Of a DNA stretch of 64,000 nucleotides, positions 29,701-37,278 are shown one piece after another. Every line of letters begins with the position of its first letter. Positions within the stretch are counted from its first letter, which is position 1. Source of the DNA: Oscillospiraceae bacterium (GTDB taxonomy: Bacteria; Bacillota; Clostridia; Oscillospirales; Oscillospiraceae); NCBI GenBank assembly GCA_017436785.1, contig JAFSCK010000018.1, forward strand, positions 1 through 64,000, in the 5' to 3' direction. Below the pieces are notes generated by a model that worked only from the letters and a program-made list of their open reading frames with translations, had not been told where the DNA came from and ran no database searches. The translations under genes were made by a program, and so were the position numbers.

Positions 29701-30152
29701 TAATAGCGGGTCACCATGTTCACAGGCATGGCCCACAGCTGGACATTGACCTCCTTGGCACCGCCATCGCTGTGCTTGGGACCAATGACCTGCCAGACCA
29801 GCTTGTAGTCATGCATGTCCACAGGGAAATACATATCCACATTGGCCTGCAGCAGCTTCTCCAACCGGGATGCGGGCAAATCGGGGGTGGCCACCACCTC
29901 CGAAATGACCTGAGAGGTGCACAGGGTAAAGACCGCCTGACGGATGCCCTTAAACTCCGGCTCCTTCATAGCGCCCTTCAGCAGCTCCCGAATGGCATCC
30001 TGATTGCGGATCATGCCGTCCTCCACCGCACCGGCGGGGGTGTCAAAGGTCTTGCCGTGCAGGATATCGCTGCCGTTCATGGCAACGATCTGGGTATCCG
30101 TCCTGCCCAGCTGGATTACCAGTTTTTTTCCGGTAACTTTACATTTGCTCAT
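26724..30152 (-). CDS. pilM: PilM-PilN fusion with extra C-terminal region
   Basis: 1142 aa. Residues 1-340 are PilM-like actin-fold ATPase (MSKCKVTGKKLVIQLGRTDT opening, later YIGNSIASAIG). One membrane helix at about 355-375 (LLLAGGLAVVFMVLTLL) and a coiled coil then lead to a PilN-like domain (about 400-500). PilM and PilN are usually separate, interacting proteins, and here they are one chain. Residues about 520-1142 are additional: two helical regions flanking a (PTD)n linker at about 854-910, of no family I know. The AGGAGG site supports the ATG. It is an inner-membrane platform part, and its downstream partner is the PilO-like protein. Confidence 0.75.
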   Translation of the reverse strand: MSKCKVTGKKLVIQLGRTDTQIVAMNGSDILHGKTFDTPAGAVEDGMIRNQDAIRELLKGAMKEPEFKGIRQAVFTLCTSQVISEVVATPDLPASRLEKLLQANVDMYFPVDMHDYKLVWQVIGPKHSDGGAKEVNVQLWAMPVNMVTRYYQVANACGLSVAAIDYIGNSIASAIGASFSENTKGGKTKKKLDLNAEISFGKKKAEPAPAVEESLARINPATQLHLLLEKDILGMTFVQNGQVMVQRFVRCGSDPSYQFGELAMMLEYFRAMDIGRGSSIEGIVAGALAEDWNIVRELEDIMGISLSKFSASYDLSWFLCVGAACTALDFGIPTLNKPGTVRREFQSQLWQYGLLLAGGLAVVFMVLTLLTSRLGWDSDISSLKNTQQMLTIQNSKVAGYADNYYDYESKYNAYSNDWETVFASLQTYNDNLVLVMEELEEVMPEKVDVVNMQIGATGLNVAFACDTKEEAAFLITALDKMEYAELIRPVSDLLGGGGGAAKSYGNGTKKEAAPSEGSSDIIVEAYAWSEQAFLEMAMGMTPAELTDLEVYAQKDLQANSSMSDVQNNVSLDDRKAALKEMFTSNPFATNRMMSLMKKDAQAESADTILVTGGVMFELYPYRSVMTDGLPADPVEAEALIDGILGVLAKDEARLKNTEALMATDDFVAASYILHVDGDNEPLYYLNTDELYQDAKKGTFKTTNPNVTGKLEILLADVPKAPEETTPDETTPDETKPDETIPDVTEPQVTYEESKDALKKLLSMENVGDPILAGRVNEYISTGEILNDSEEADALDAYVQSGALDDQLENWLALSNGDEEYDSNGTIEGMLANYRSNSGNAVLNARLKTIENQMGKDPTDPTDPTDPTDPTDPTDPTDPIDPTDPTDPTDPTNPTDPTDPTDPTNPTDPTEESKSPEEQMKELVVKEFLEYWEKGPEKDDPIDAMFEEYMKNGKFDLSGTGFEDKVPEGLDKEIDSYMGQAVSLALYNYLTRGLEEGKYYSELMNKYFTFSGNSGYPHFDDKTDALIESGTVNTLLARLVSAYRKAGKTGHDVMDGLFKKYEDKNINSTGIWPLDKALREVYYELLTASTQQAAQQASVGIAKDTHLYFSVYLNYKEDLRNAELNRKGLDYEKKIEKLEVGAQ
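27422..27592 (-). repeat. 9 bp repeats encoding a (PTD)n linker
   Basis: Roughly 18-19 near copies of a 9 bp unit (GGATCGGTG type) in frame within the PilM-PilN gene. Likely variable in number. Confidence 0.85.
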
Positions 30153-30201
30153 AAATCTCGTTTCCTCCTCTGGACCGTATCACAAGGTCCAGTTTCCGTG
30201 G

Positions 30202-30954
30202 TTACAGCCCGAAGAGGCTCAGGTATGCTTCGATCAGCGGCTGGCCCACCAGCGCGGAGAACCAGATGCCCGCCGCAAGGTATGGACCAAAAGCAAGCTT
30301 ATGGCCTGCGCCGCCCTTCATACGAATGGAATGGATCACAGCACCGGAGACGCTGCCCACCAGAACCGCCAAGATCATCTTGGGCCAGCCCAGCAGCAAT
30401 CCCGCAGCCGCCACCAGCTTCACATCTCCCATGCCCAGTCCGTTGCCGCCTGTCAGCACATGCAGCAGCAGGAAGACCAGACTGACAGAGGCCATACCGA
30501 TTATATAAGTAGGCCAGTTGCCGAAGTCGGTAGCGAGCCGCACCAAACCCAGCGCAAAGATCACCAGATTGATGCCGTTTGGAATGATAAAGGTACGCCA
30601 GTCAATGACCGACAGGACCAGCAGCATAGAAAAGAGCCCGCAGTACAGTGCCACCGTCAGCCAGTCGCCCCGGAAGAGCACCGCCGTCAGCAGCCACATG
30701 GTGCCGTTGAGGGCCTCCACGATGGGGTACTGGGCGGAGAGCTTTACACCGCAGCTGCGGCACTTGCCGCCCTGCGCCACCCAGCTGAATACCGGGATCA
30801 GCTCATACCATTTTAGGGGATGTCCGCAGCTCATGCAGTGGGAAGGAGTCTTCACAAACTCCTGCCCTAAGGGGATGCGGTAGATCAGCACATTTAAGAA
30901 GCTGCCCACACACAGGCCCAGCAGTAAGGTCATTATATAAATTGGAAATTCCAT
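30202..30954 (-). CDS. pilD: Prepilin peptidase (A24 family)
   Basis: 250 aa integral membrane aspartyl protease that cleaves and N-methylates prepilins. The ATG at 30954 sits 8 bp after AAAGGAG; a GTG 9 bp upstream abuts the ribosome-binding site and is rejected. Visible marks are GSFLNVLIYRIP, two CxxC pairs of the methylase domain (CMSCG and CRSCG), and the catalytic Asp residues in SVIDWRTFIIPN and GMGDVKL. Multiple membrane helices fit. Substrates should be the four prepilin-like proteins in this window. Confidence 0.95.
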   Translation of the reverse strand: MEFPIYIMTLLLGLCVGSFLNVLIYRIPLGQEFVKTPSHCMSCGHPLKWYELIPVFSWVAQGGKCRSCGVKLSAQYPIVEALNGTMWLLTAVLFRGDWLTVALYCGLFSMLLVLSVIDWRTFIIPNGINLVIFALGLVRLATDFGNWPTYIIGMASVSLVFLLLHVLTGGNGLGMGDVKLVAAAGLLLGWPKMILAVLVGSVSGAVIHSIRMKGGAGHKLAFGPYLAAGIWFSALVGQPLIEAYLSLFGL

Positions 30955-31015
30955 CAGGTTCACTCCTTTACCGCGCGGCCTATGTGCCGTGGGGAAATGG
31001 AAATCGATCGGGCGC

Positions 31016-32233
31016 TTACAGATACTGATCGTAAGCCTTGGTCATGTTCATCATCGGCAGGTAGATGGCAACCACCAGCAGAGCGACCATGATGCCGAGG
31101 AACACGGTGATCATAGGCTCCATCATGCCGAGCAGGGCCTGCGTTGCCTCTTCCACCTCATCGTCGTAGTAGTCGGCGGTCTTCAGCAGCATACCCTGCA
31201 GGTCACCGGTCTCTTCACCGATGCCCACCAGATTGTAGACCATGGGAGGGAACAGTCCCGTATCCCGCAGAGAGGCGCTGAGGGTCCAGCCCTCGGACAC
31301 CATGGTCCGGCAGGTCAGAACGGCCTCCTGATAATAGATGTTGCTCATGTTCATGGCCACCATTTCCAGACTGTCCGTCAGGGTCAGACCGGAGCCCAGC
31401 AGCAGCGACAGCGTGCGGCAGAAGGTGGCGCATTCGGATTTGATCGTCATGTTGCTGACCACCGGGATCTTCCGGGTGAGCCAGCCGAAGAAATGCTTGC
31501 CCTTGCTGGTCTTGTTGAACAGCACGGCGCCAGCCACCAGTGCGATCAGCACGAGGGCTACCATCCACCACCACTCCACAAACCAGTTGCTCATGCCCAT
31601 GACGATCCGCGTAGGCAGCGGCAGCTCCATATTCATCTCCGCAAAGCTGGAAATGAAGCCGGGGAAGACCTTGACCATCATGATGATCAGGACTACCACC
31701 ATGACAATAAGCACGATGCACGGATAGGTCATTGCCTTTTTCACAGCGGCCTTGGTGCGCTTGGCCTTGTCAAACCAGTCTTCCATCTGGCCGAAGGATT
31801 CCTCCAGATTACCGGATTCCTCACCGGCGGCGATCATGTTGCACAGCATGCTGGAGAAGATCTTGGGATGCTTGCGCATAGAGCCAGCCAGCGTTTCACC
31901 CTTTTCGATGCCTGCCTGCATTTCGCGGATGGCAGCAGCCAGCTTGGGATTTTCCGTCTGCTGGCCCAGCATGGCCAGAACGTTGGAGACCGGCACGCCG
32001 GCCCGGAGGATGGACCGGAACTGGCGGCAGAAAATAGCCATATCCTTGGGCTTGGGATTGCCAAGGAAGGGCAGCTCGATATCTTTATTCAGAGCATTCA
32101 GCTCTTTGATTTCCAGAATGGTATAACCGGCAGAACGGAGGGAATTTTTGGCGGTCTCAATGGAGGAGGCCTCCACATTGTCCTTCACCCGCTTGCCCAT
32201 GCGGTTTACCGCGATATAGCTGAAAGAAGCCAT
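31016..32233 (-). CDS. pilC: Type IV pilus inner-membrane platform protein PilC
   Basis: 405 aa GspF/PilC family. It has two cytoplasmic domains, each with the family pattern (FCRQFRSILRAGVPVSNVL and FCRTLSLLLGSGLTLTDSL), GEESGNLEE and GEETGDLQG repeats, and three membrane segments. It couples the PilB and PilT motors to pilin insertion and removal. The GGGAGG site supports the ATG. It lies directly after pilT in the operon. Confidence 0.95.
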   Translation of the reverse strand: MASFSYIAVNRMGKRVKDNVEASSIETAKNSLRSAGYTILEIKELNALNKDIELPFLGNPKPKDMAIFCRQFRSILRAGVPVSNVLAMLGQQTENPKLAAAIREMQAGIEKGETLAGSMRKHPKIFSSMLCNMIAAGEESGNLEESFGQMEDWFDKAKRTKAAVKKAMTYPCIVLIVMVVVLIIMMVKVFPGFISSFAEMNMELPLPTRIVMGMSNWFVEWWWMVALVLIALVAGAVLFNKTSKGKHFFGWLTRKIPVVSNMTIKSECATFCRTLSLLLGSGLTLTDSLEMVAMNMSNIYYQEAVLTCRTMVSEGWTLSASLRDTGLFPPMVYNLVGIGEETGDLQGMLLKTADYYDDEVEEATQALLGMMEPMITVFLGIMVALLVVAIYLPMMNMTKAYDQYL

Positions 32234-32236
32234 AAA

Positions 32237-33295
32237 TCAAAACCTCCCGCAAAGGTTACGCAGATTCACAGGATCGTTAGCCACGGCCAGTGCGTTTTCC
32301 ATCGTCACCTGACCGGAACGAACCAGCTCTGCCAGAGCGTCATCCAGCAGCTGCATGCCCTGCCGTTTGCCGGTCTGCATGGCGCTGGCGATCTGGAAGC
32401 TCTTATTCTGGCGGATCAGGCTGCGGACCGCAGGGGTGGCCACCAAAATTTCATAAGCTGCCACACGGCCGCCGCCGATCTTGGGCAGCAGGGACTTTGC
32501 AACAGCGTATTCCAGAACGTCTGCCAGCTGGATGCGGATCTGCTCCTGCTGTTCAGGGGGGAATACGTCAATGATACGGTCGATGGTATTGGCAGCGCCC
32601 TTGGTGTGGAGGGTACCGAAGACCAAGTGGCCCGTCTCAGCCGCGGTAATGGCGGTGGAAATGGTCTCAAGGTCACGCATCTCGCCCACAAGGATCACGT
32701 CCGGGTCCTGACGGAGGGCTGCCCGGAGGCCGGCGGCGAAGCTGCCGGTATCGTCGCCCACTTCCCGCTGGTTGATGATGCACTTATCTGCCTTGTAGAC
32801 AAATTCGATGGGGTTTTCCAGCGTGATGATATGACGGCGGCGGGTGTGGTTGATGTGGTCCAGCATGGCTGCCAGCGTGGAGCTTTTACCGGAACCGGTG
32901 GGGCCGGTAAGCAGCACCAGACCGCGGGGCTTTTCCGCCATCTCGATGAAGATGTCGCCCATGCCGAGGCTCTTTACCGTAGGGATCTTCAGAGGCAGCA
33001 TACGCAGTGCCAGCGCGGTATGTCCCTGCTGGTAAAACGCGTTGCAGCGCATACGAATGGTGCCTTCAAAGGTCACTGCAAAGTCGGCTTCGCCGGTCTC
33101 CCTCAGCGCCTTGAGCTGGTTCTCATTGGCCAGCACCTTGACCGCGGCAGCCACGTCCGCCTCGGTCAGAGGGGTGTCGGTGGCATCCACCAGATCGCCG
33201 TCGATGCGGTAGATGGGAGGCAGGCCCACTGTCATGTGCAGGTCAGAAGCATCCCGCGCCACCGCGGTATGAATGATTTCGCTTAAATTTTCCAT
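32237..33295 (-). CDS. pilT: Twitching motility retraction ATPase PilT
   Basis: 352 aa hexameric ATPase. Walker A is GPTGSGKSS, the Asp box/Walker B region is DPDVILVGEMRD, the His box is GHLVFGTLHT, and the C-terminal retraction region is AIRE-like (AAYEILVATPAVRSLIRQ). PilT depolymerises pili, so this pilus should be retractile, as in twitching or DNA uptake. AGGAG lies 5 bp before the ATG. It lies between pilB and pilC. Confidence 0.96.
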   Translation of the reverse strand: MENLSEIIHTAVARDASDLHMTVGLPPIYRIDGDLVDATDTPLTEADVAAAVKVLANENQLKALRETGEADFAVTFEGTIRMRCNAFYQQGHTALALRMLPLKIPTVKSLGMGDIFIEMAEKPRGLVLLTGPTGSGKSSTLAAMLDHINHTRRRHIITLENPIEFVYKADKCIINQREVGDDTGSFAAGLRAALRQDPDVILVGEMRDLETISTAITAAETGHLVFGTLHTKGAANTIDRIIDVFPPEQQEQIRIQLADVLEYAVAKSLLPKIGGGRVAAYEILVATPAVRSLIRQNKSFQIASAMQTGKRQGMQLLDDALAELVRSGQVTMENALAVANDPVNLRNLCGRF

Positions 33296-33297
33296 CT

Positions 33298-35016
33298 TTA
33301 CTCCTCGGAGGGGGTTTTATTGATCTGCTCGTAATCTTCCACAGAGATGGCGTACATCTCGGTCAGAGCAGTGGTGCCGTCCAGCACCAGCCGGCGGACG
33401 CTCTGCTTCAGGGTCAGCATGCCCTCTTCGATGGCCACTTCCCGGATGGCGTCCGTGGGTGCCCGGCCTGCGATCATGCCGCGCAGCCGGGGAGTGATCT
33501 CCATGATTTCATAAACACCGATTCGGCCGAAGTAGCCGGTGCCGTTGCAGCGCTGGCAGCCCACGGGCTCGAAAATGGTCTGTCTTGCCCGGTCCTTGGC
33601 GGGGATCTTCAGATAATCCGCCTCGTGGGGCAGCATTTGGCGCTCCTTGCGGCAGTGGGGGCACAGGCGGCGGACCAGACGCTGGGCGATGATGCCCACG
33701 GTGGAGTCCGCGATCAGATAGCTCTCCACGCCCATGTCCAGCAGACGGGTGACGGAGCTTGCGGTGTCGTTGGTGTGAAGGGTACTGACCACAAGGTGGC
33801 CGGTGATGGAAGCCTGGACGGCGATGGATGCCGTTTCGCCGTCACGGATCTCACCGATCATGATGATATCCGGGTCCTGACGGAGGATGCTTCGCAGGGC
33901 GTTGGCAAAGGTCAGCTCGGCTTTGACGTTGACCTGCACCTGATTGATGCCCTCGATGTTGGCTTCCACAGGGTCCTCAACGGTGACGATGTTCACTTCG
34001 TCATTGTTCAGTTCGCTCAGAGCGGTGTACAGGGTGGTGGACTTACCGGAGCCGGTGGGGCCGGTGACCAGCACGATGCCGTTGGGACGGGAAAGGATCT
34101 TGTCGAATTTGACAAGGTCCTCGTCAGACAGGCCCAGCGCCTTTTTGCTGCGGCTGAGGGCCTTCTTCTGGTTCAGTCGGAGAACGCATTTTTCACCGTA
34201 AACGGTGGGCAATGTGGACACACGGATATCGTAATCCTTCCGGTCCACGGTATATGTAAAGCGGCCGTCCTGAGGCTTTCTCTTTTCGGAGATGTCCAGA
34301 CCACTGACGATTTTGATACGGGCCACGATGGCGCTGAGCAGTCTCAGGTTATAGTTGGCGGTGGTGTACAGCACGCCGTCCACGCGGCAGCGAACCCGGA
34401 CCCGGTCCGGCTCAGCTTCTACGTGGATATCGGAGGCTCTCTGACGGACAGCCTGCTCCACCATGGAGTTGACCAGCATGACCACGGGGGAAGAATTGAC
34501 GTCCTCGCGGAGGATCTCCTCCTCCAGAGAAGTCTCCTCCTCGTTGTCCCGGGTGTACATATCCACCGCTTCCTGCATTTCCTCGGTGCCGTAGTAGCGG
34601 TCGATGGTCAGCATGATGTCGGTGACGGTAGCGAGGTAAGCCTTCACCCGGCATTTGGTAGAAATCGCGATCAGATCCCGGCCCCGGATATTCATGGGGT
34701 CGTTCATAGCCACCAGCAGGGTGCCGGGGTCATTTTCATCAAAGGCAAAGGGCAGCAGCACATGCTCCCGGAGGATATCAGCCCGGACGATCTGCCGGAC
34801 CTCCATGGGGATCTGCTGCTCATAGAGCCGGATCACGGGCATGCGGTAGATAGCAGCCAGCGCATCGGTGAGCTGCTCCTCCGTCACCTGACCGCCCTCT
34901 GCCAGCAGCTCCCGAACGGATTTTCCGGAATTTTGAGACTCCGCCCGGAGCTTCTCTGCTTCAGCCTGAGAGATCAGACCCTTTTCCAGCAAATTCTGCA
35001 ATAATTTCTCGTTCAC
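33298..35016 (-). CDS. pilB: Type IV pilus extension ATPase PilB
   Basis: 572 aa starting at GTG 35016, which sits 8 bp after AGGAG; the longer in-frame extension has no ribosome-binding site and covers the promoter. The N-terminal MshEN/GspE-N domain (about 1-150) is followed by the motor: GPTGSGKSTT Walker A, Asp box, DPDIIMIGEIRD, and HLVVSTLHTN. A tetracysteine zinc site (CPHC and CQRC) is also present. PilB powers pilus extension. It is the first gene of the operon behind a good promoter and directly downstream of sigK. Confidence 0.95.
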   Translation of the reverse strand: MNEKLLQNLLEKGLISQAEAEKLRAESQNSGKSVRELLAEGGQVTEEQLTDALAAIYRMPVIRLYEQQIPMEVRQIVRADILREHVLLPFAFDENDPGTLLVAMNDPMNIRGRDLIAISTKCRVKAYLATVTDIMLTIDRYYGTEEMQEAVDMYTRDNEEETSLEEEILREDVNSSPVVMLVNSMVEQAVRQRASDIHVEAEPDRVRVRCRVDGVLYTTANYNLRLLSAIVARIKIVSGLDISEKRKPQDGRFTYTVDRKDYDIRVSTLPTVYGEKCVLRLNQKKALSRSKKALGLSDEDLVKFDKILSRPNGIVLVTGPTGSGKSTTLYTALSELNNDEVNIVTVEDPVEANIEGINQVQVNVKAELTFANALRSILRQDPDIIMIGEIRDGETASIAVQASITGHLVVSTLHTNDTASSVTRLLDMGVESYLIADSTVGIIAQRLVRRLCPHCRKERQMLPHEADYLKIPAKDRARQTIFEPVGCQRCNGTGYFGRIGVYEIMEITPRLRGMIAGRAPTDAIREVAIEEGMLTLKQSVRRLVLDGTTALTEMYAISVEDYEQINKTPSEE

Positions 35017-35107
35017 AAAGGGTTCTCCTTTCGTTATCGGCTTCCCCGTTCCTCTATCCCAAAGCCCATTTCCACGAATACCCATAGAAACATTTATATA
35101 CCGTACC

Positions 35108-35136
35108 ATACTACCATAATTTGATAAAAAAGGCAA
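35108..35136 (-). promoter_or_regulatory. Promoter of the pilus operon
   Basis: On the - strand: TTGCCT, 17 bp, TAGTAT, giving an 85 nt leader to the GTG at 35016. Confidence 0.65.
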
Positions 35137-35222
35137 GTCCTTTTCGCTATATCCTGTGGCTTAGGAAAATTTTTCCACAAAATGTAGAAAAGGAACAATG
35201 TCTGGTATACGATTATACCAAA

Positions 35223-35284
35223 TTATTGCACCAACGCCTCCTTTAATTTCTGCAAGGCCTTTTTCTCAATGCGGGACACATAGC
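35223..35284 (-). CDS. sigK: sigK 3' fragment (C-terminal end of sigma-K)
   Basis: Reading 35284 down to the TAA at 35223-35225 gives TAT GTG then SRIEKKALQKLKEALVQ and stop. SRIEKKALQK matches the end of region 4.2 of sigma-K (B. subtilis has SYVSRIEKRALMK). It has no start of its own and continues, across the 9.48 kb element, the 5' part at 44754-45380 that ends ...GISRSYV. Joining at the shared GCTATGT gives a 225 aa sigma factor with the reading frame kept exactly. It is a separated gene part and should not be read as an independent pseudogene. Confidence 0.85.
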
Positions 35285-35305
35285 GCCCCGCCTATTGTAA
35301 ACGAT
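35278..35305. other. Left attachment site of the sigK element
   Basis: Core ACATAGC (35278-35284), then the element arm at 35280-35305. The arm reads ATAGCGCC at its outer end and GTAAACGAT at its inner end. It matches the reverse complement of the right arm (44732-44757) at 22 of 26 positions. Confidence 0.8.
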
Positions 35306-35310
35306 TTGCC

Positions 35311-36888
35311 CTAAGAAATTGCCTCCAGTTCACGGAAGCGGAATTTGATAATAATTTGTTTGTCTTCGGTCAGTTCCACACGCTCGATAAGGCTGACCAG
35401 AAGTTCACGACTGGTGTAAGCGGAATCCAGAAACTGCTGAACCAGTTCTCTTGCTCGGGCTTCGGTGCTGACAGGACTTTCTTTTTGTGCTTCCAGTTCC
35501 TTCAGCTTTTCTTCCAGAGAACTGCGCTCCATCTTGACCCGCTGATAGATGCGCTCGAAATCAGATTCAGCCAACAGTCCGGTCAGGCGATCCATATACA
35601 TCTTATCCAGGTTAGCGGTCAGGCTGTCGATCTTGCTGTGCAAGGATTGGATTTCTGCCTCATGGCTTTCTGCCAGCCGAGCTTTTTCCACGGCATCCGC
35701 TGCAATGGGCTGCAGCTTCTTGGGATCAAGATAGGCTTCACAGACCTCTCTCACTTTTGCCAACACAGCTTCCGTAACCACCTGCTCCTTGATAGAGTGG
35801 CAGGAACAGACGCCTGCTTTGGTGAAACGCTGATAGGTTCGGCAGACAAAGAACAGCCGATCCTCACCGGACACAGGCGGACGATTGAGCACTGCCATGG
35901 GATAGCCACACTCGTGGCAGAAGATCAAGCCTTTTAATAAGAAGTCATAGGTTCGGCTTCGGGTGTGCTTTCGGCTGTTGACCAGCATCCGTACCTTTTG
36001 AAAAGTCTCTTTGTCAATCAACGGCTCGTGAGTGTTCTCAACCACCACCCAGTTTTCACGATCTTGTTTCAGACATTTCTTGGACTTGTAACTGATTTTC
36101 ACCGTCCGTCCCTGAACCATGTTGCCCAGGTAGGTTTCATTCTGGAGCATTTCAGAAATGCGTTCGCTGGACCAGAGTCCGGCATAAGGGCCTTTGCGTC
36201 CCATGTTCCAGCCACAGTAAGTAGCCGGTGTAGGAACGCCTTGTTCATTAAGAGTTGCCGCAATCTTTCGACAGCTCATGCCATCCAGTGCCATGGCGAA
36301 GATCCTGCGCACTATGGGTGCTACTTCCTCATCAATGACGATCTTGTTTTTTTCCGTCGGGTGCATCTTGTAGCCATACATCGGCTTGCCGCCGATGAAC
36401 TGACCCTTCCGCTGTTTATCCCGCTTGACGGACTTGATCTTCTTGGAAATATCCTTGGCATACATATCGTTCATGATGGCACGGAACGGGGTAATGTCGT
36501 TGGCAGTTGACTCTACACCAGTGTCGATGCCATCCAGCAAGGAAATGTAGCGTACTCTCTTTTCAGGAAAGTATCGCTCCATATAATGGCCAGTCATGAT
36601 ATAGTCACGCCCCAGACGGGATAGGTCTTTGGTGATGACCATGTTGACCTTCTTGGCTTCAATGTCTCCAATCATGCGCTGGAAGTCCGGGCGGTCAAAA
36701 CTGGTGCCGCTCCAACCGTCATCGATATAGGTATCGTAGACGGATAGGCGATGCTGCTGTACGAACTCGTTGAGCAGAGATTTCTGGTTGGTTACACTCT
36801 GAGATGGTCCTTCGGTCTCATCCTCCTTTGATAAACGGATGTACAATGCGACATGGTAATCCATTGGGTTGCTTATTTCTAAGTACAT
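35311..36888 (-). CDS. Large serine recombinase (sigK element excisase)
   Basis: 525 aa. The ATG at 36888 follows AAGGAGG; a 9-codon extension is rejected. The N-terminal resolvase domain has ALYIRLSKEDE with catalytic Ser20 and DGWSGTSFDRPDFQRM, then the DLSRLGRDY motif with catalytic Arg residues. A recombinase domain (about 165-270), a zinc ribbon (CHECGYP... CSCH) and a C-terminal coiled coil (about 400-470) follow. This is the family of SpoIVCA and TnpX. Its position 6 bp from the element arm, reading outwards, makes it the prime candidate for excising the element and restoring sigK. Confidence 0.92.
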   Translation of the reverse strand: MYLEISNPMDYHVALYIRLSKEDETEGPSQSVTNQKSLLNEFVQQHRLSVYDTYIDDGWSGTSFDRPDFQRMIGDIEAKKVNMVITKDLSRLGRDYIMTGHYMERYFPEKRVRYISLLDGIDTGVESTANDITPFRAIMNDMYAKDISKKIKSVKRDKQRKGQFIGGKPMYGYKMHPTEKNKIVIDEEVAPIVRRIFAMALDGMSCRKIAATLNEQGVPTPATYCGWNMGRKGPYAGLWSSERISEMLQNETYLGNMVQGRTVKISYKSKKCLKQDRENWVVVENTHEPLIDKETFQKVRMLVNSRKHTRSRTYDFLLKGLIFCHECGYPMAVLNRPPVSGEDRLFFVCRTYQRFTKAGVCSCHSIKEQVVTEAVLAKVREVCEAYLDPKKLQPIAADAVEKARLAESHEAEIQSLHSKIDSLTANLDKMYMDRLTGLLAESDFERIYQRVKMERSSLEEKLKELEAQKESPVSTEARARELVQQFLDSAYTSRELLVSLIERVELTEDKQIIIKFRFRELEAIS

Positions 36889-36915
36889 AAGTTCCTCCTT
36901 GAAATAAGCAGCCAC

Positions 36916-37059
36916 TCATCGTAAACATTGTACAACATGCTTCTCAGGTGTCGCAAGGATGCGGATAAGATAAAGCCGAAAAGACTCCTCCAGCAGCTCT
37001 GCGAGGCTCTTTTCGGCTTCGGTATATGTGCAATGCACTACAGGCAAGGTTTGTTTCAT
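36916..37059 (-). CDS. 47 aa ORF preceding the serine recombinase
   Basis: Begins MKQTLPVVHCTYTEAEKSLA and continues AELLEESFRLYLIRILATPE, with a very good AAAGGAGG site 7-8 bp before the ATG at 37059. It ends 27 bp before the recombinase start, so the two are likely co-transcribed. I know no named function; similar short ORFs often sit next to large serine recombinases in clostridial elements (from memory). It might be a small regulator or directionality factor. Confidence 0.6.
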   Translation of the reverse strand: MKQTLPVVHCTYTEAEKSLAELLEESFRLYLIRILATPEKHVVQCLR

Positions 37060-37176
37060 ACGTTCTACCTCCTTTGTTCATCGTATGTAAAGGGGCTGAT
37101 TTTCTTGCCTGTCCATGTTGTGAAATCGTTCCATTACCGAAAAGTGTGCAGATGCACAGTTTTAGGGAATGAAAAA

Positions 37177-37197
37177 GCCGTGTTTCTTCAACACGGC
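37177..37197 (-). terminator. Orphan - strand terminator
   Basis: GCCGTGTT pairs with AACACGGC, loop of 5, followed by TTTTTC on the - strand. No - strand gene precedes it within the next kilobase; it may be left from a lost gene. Confidence 0.65.
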
Positions 37198-37208
37198 ATC
37201 ATCCGTTA

Positions 37209-37236
37209 TTGTTTTCTCCCGAGAAAATGATAGAAT
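37209..37236 (+). promoter_or_regulatory. Promoter of the 473 aa HExxH gene
   Basis: TTGTTT, 16 bp, TAGAAT, about 40 bp before the ATG. Confidence 0.5.
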
Positions 37237-37278
37237 TATCTATGAGAAAAACTCATTCTGATTTGAGGAGAATTATAT

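Noticed and set aside
30989..33286. 765 aa open frame on the + strand over pilC and pilT
   Set aside because: Antisense to two clear pilus genes; low-complexity His/Gly-rich sequence with no family marks.
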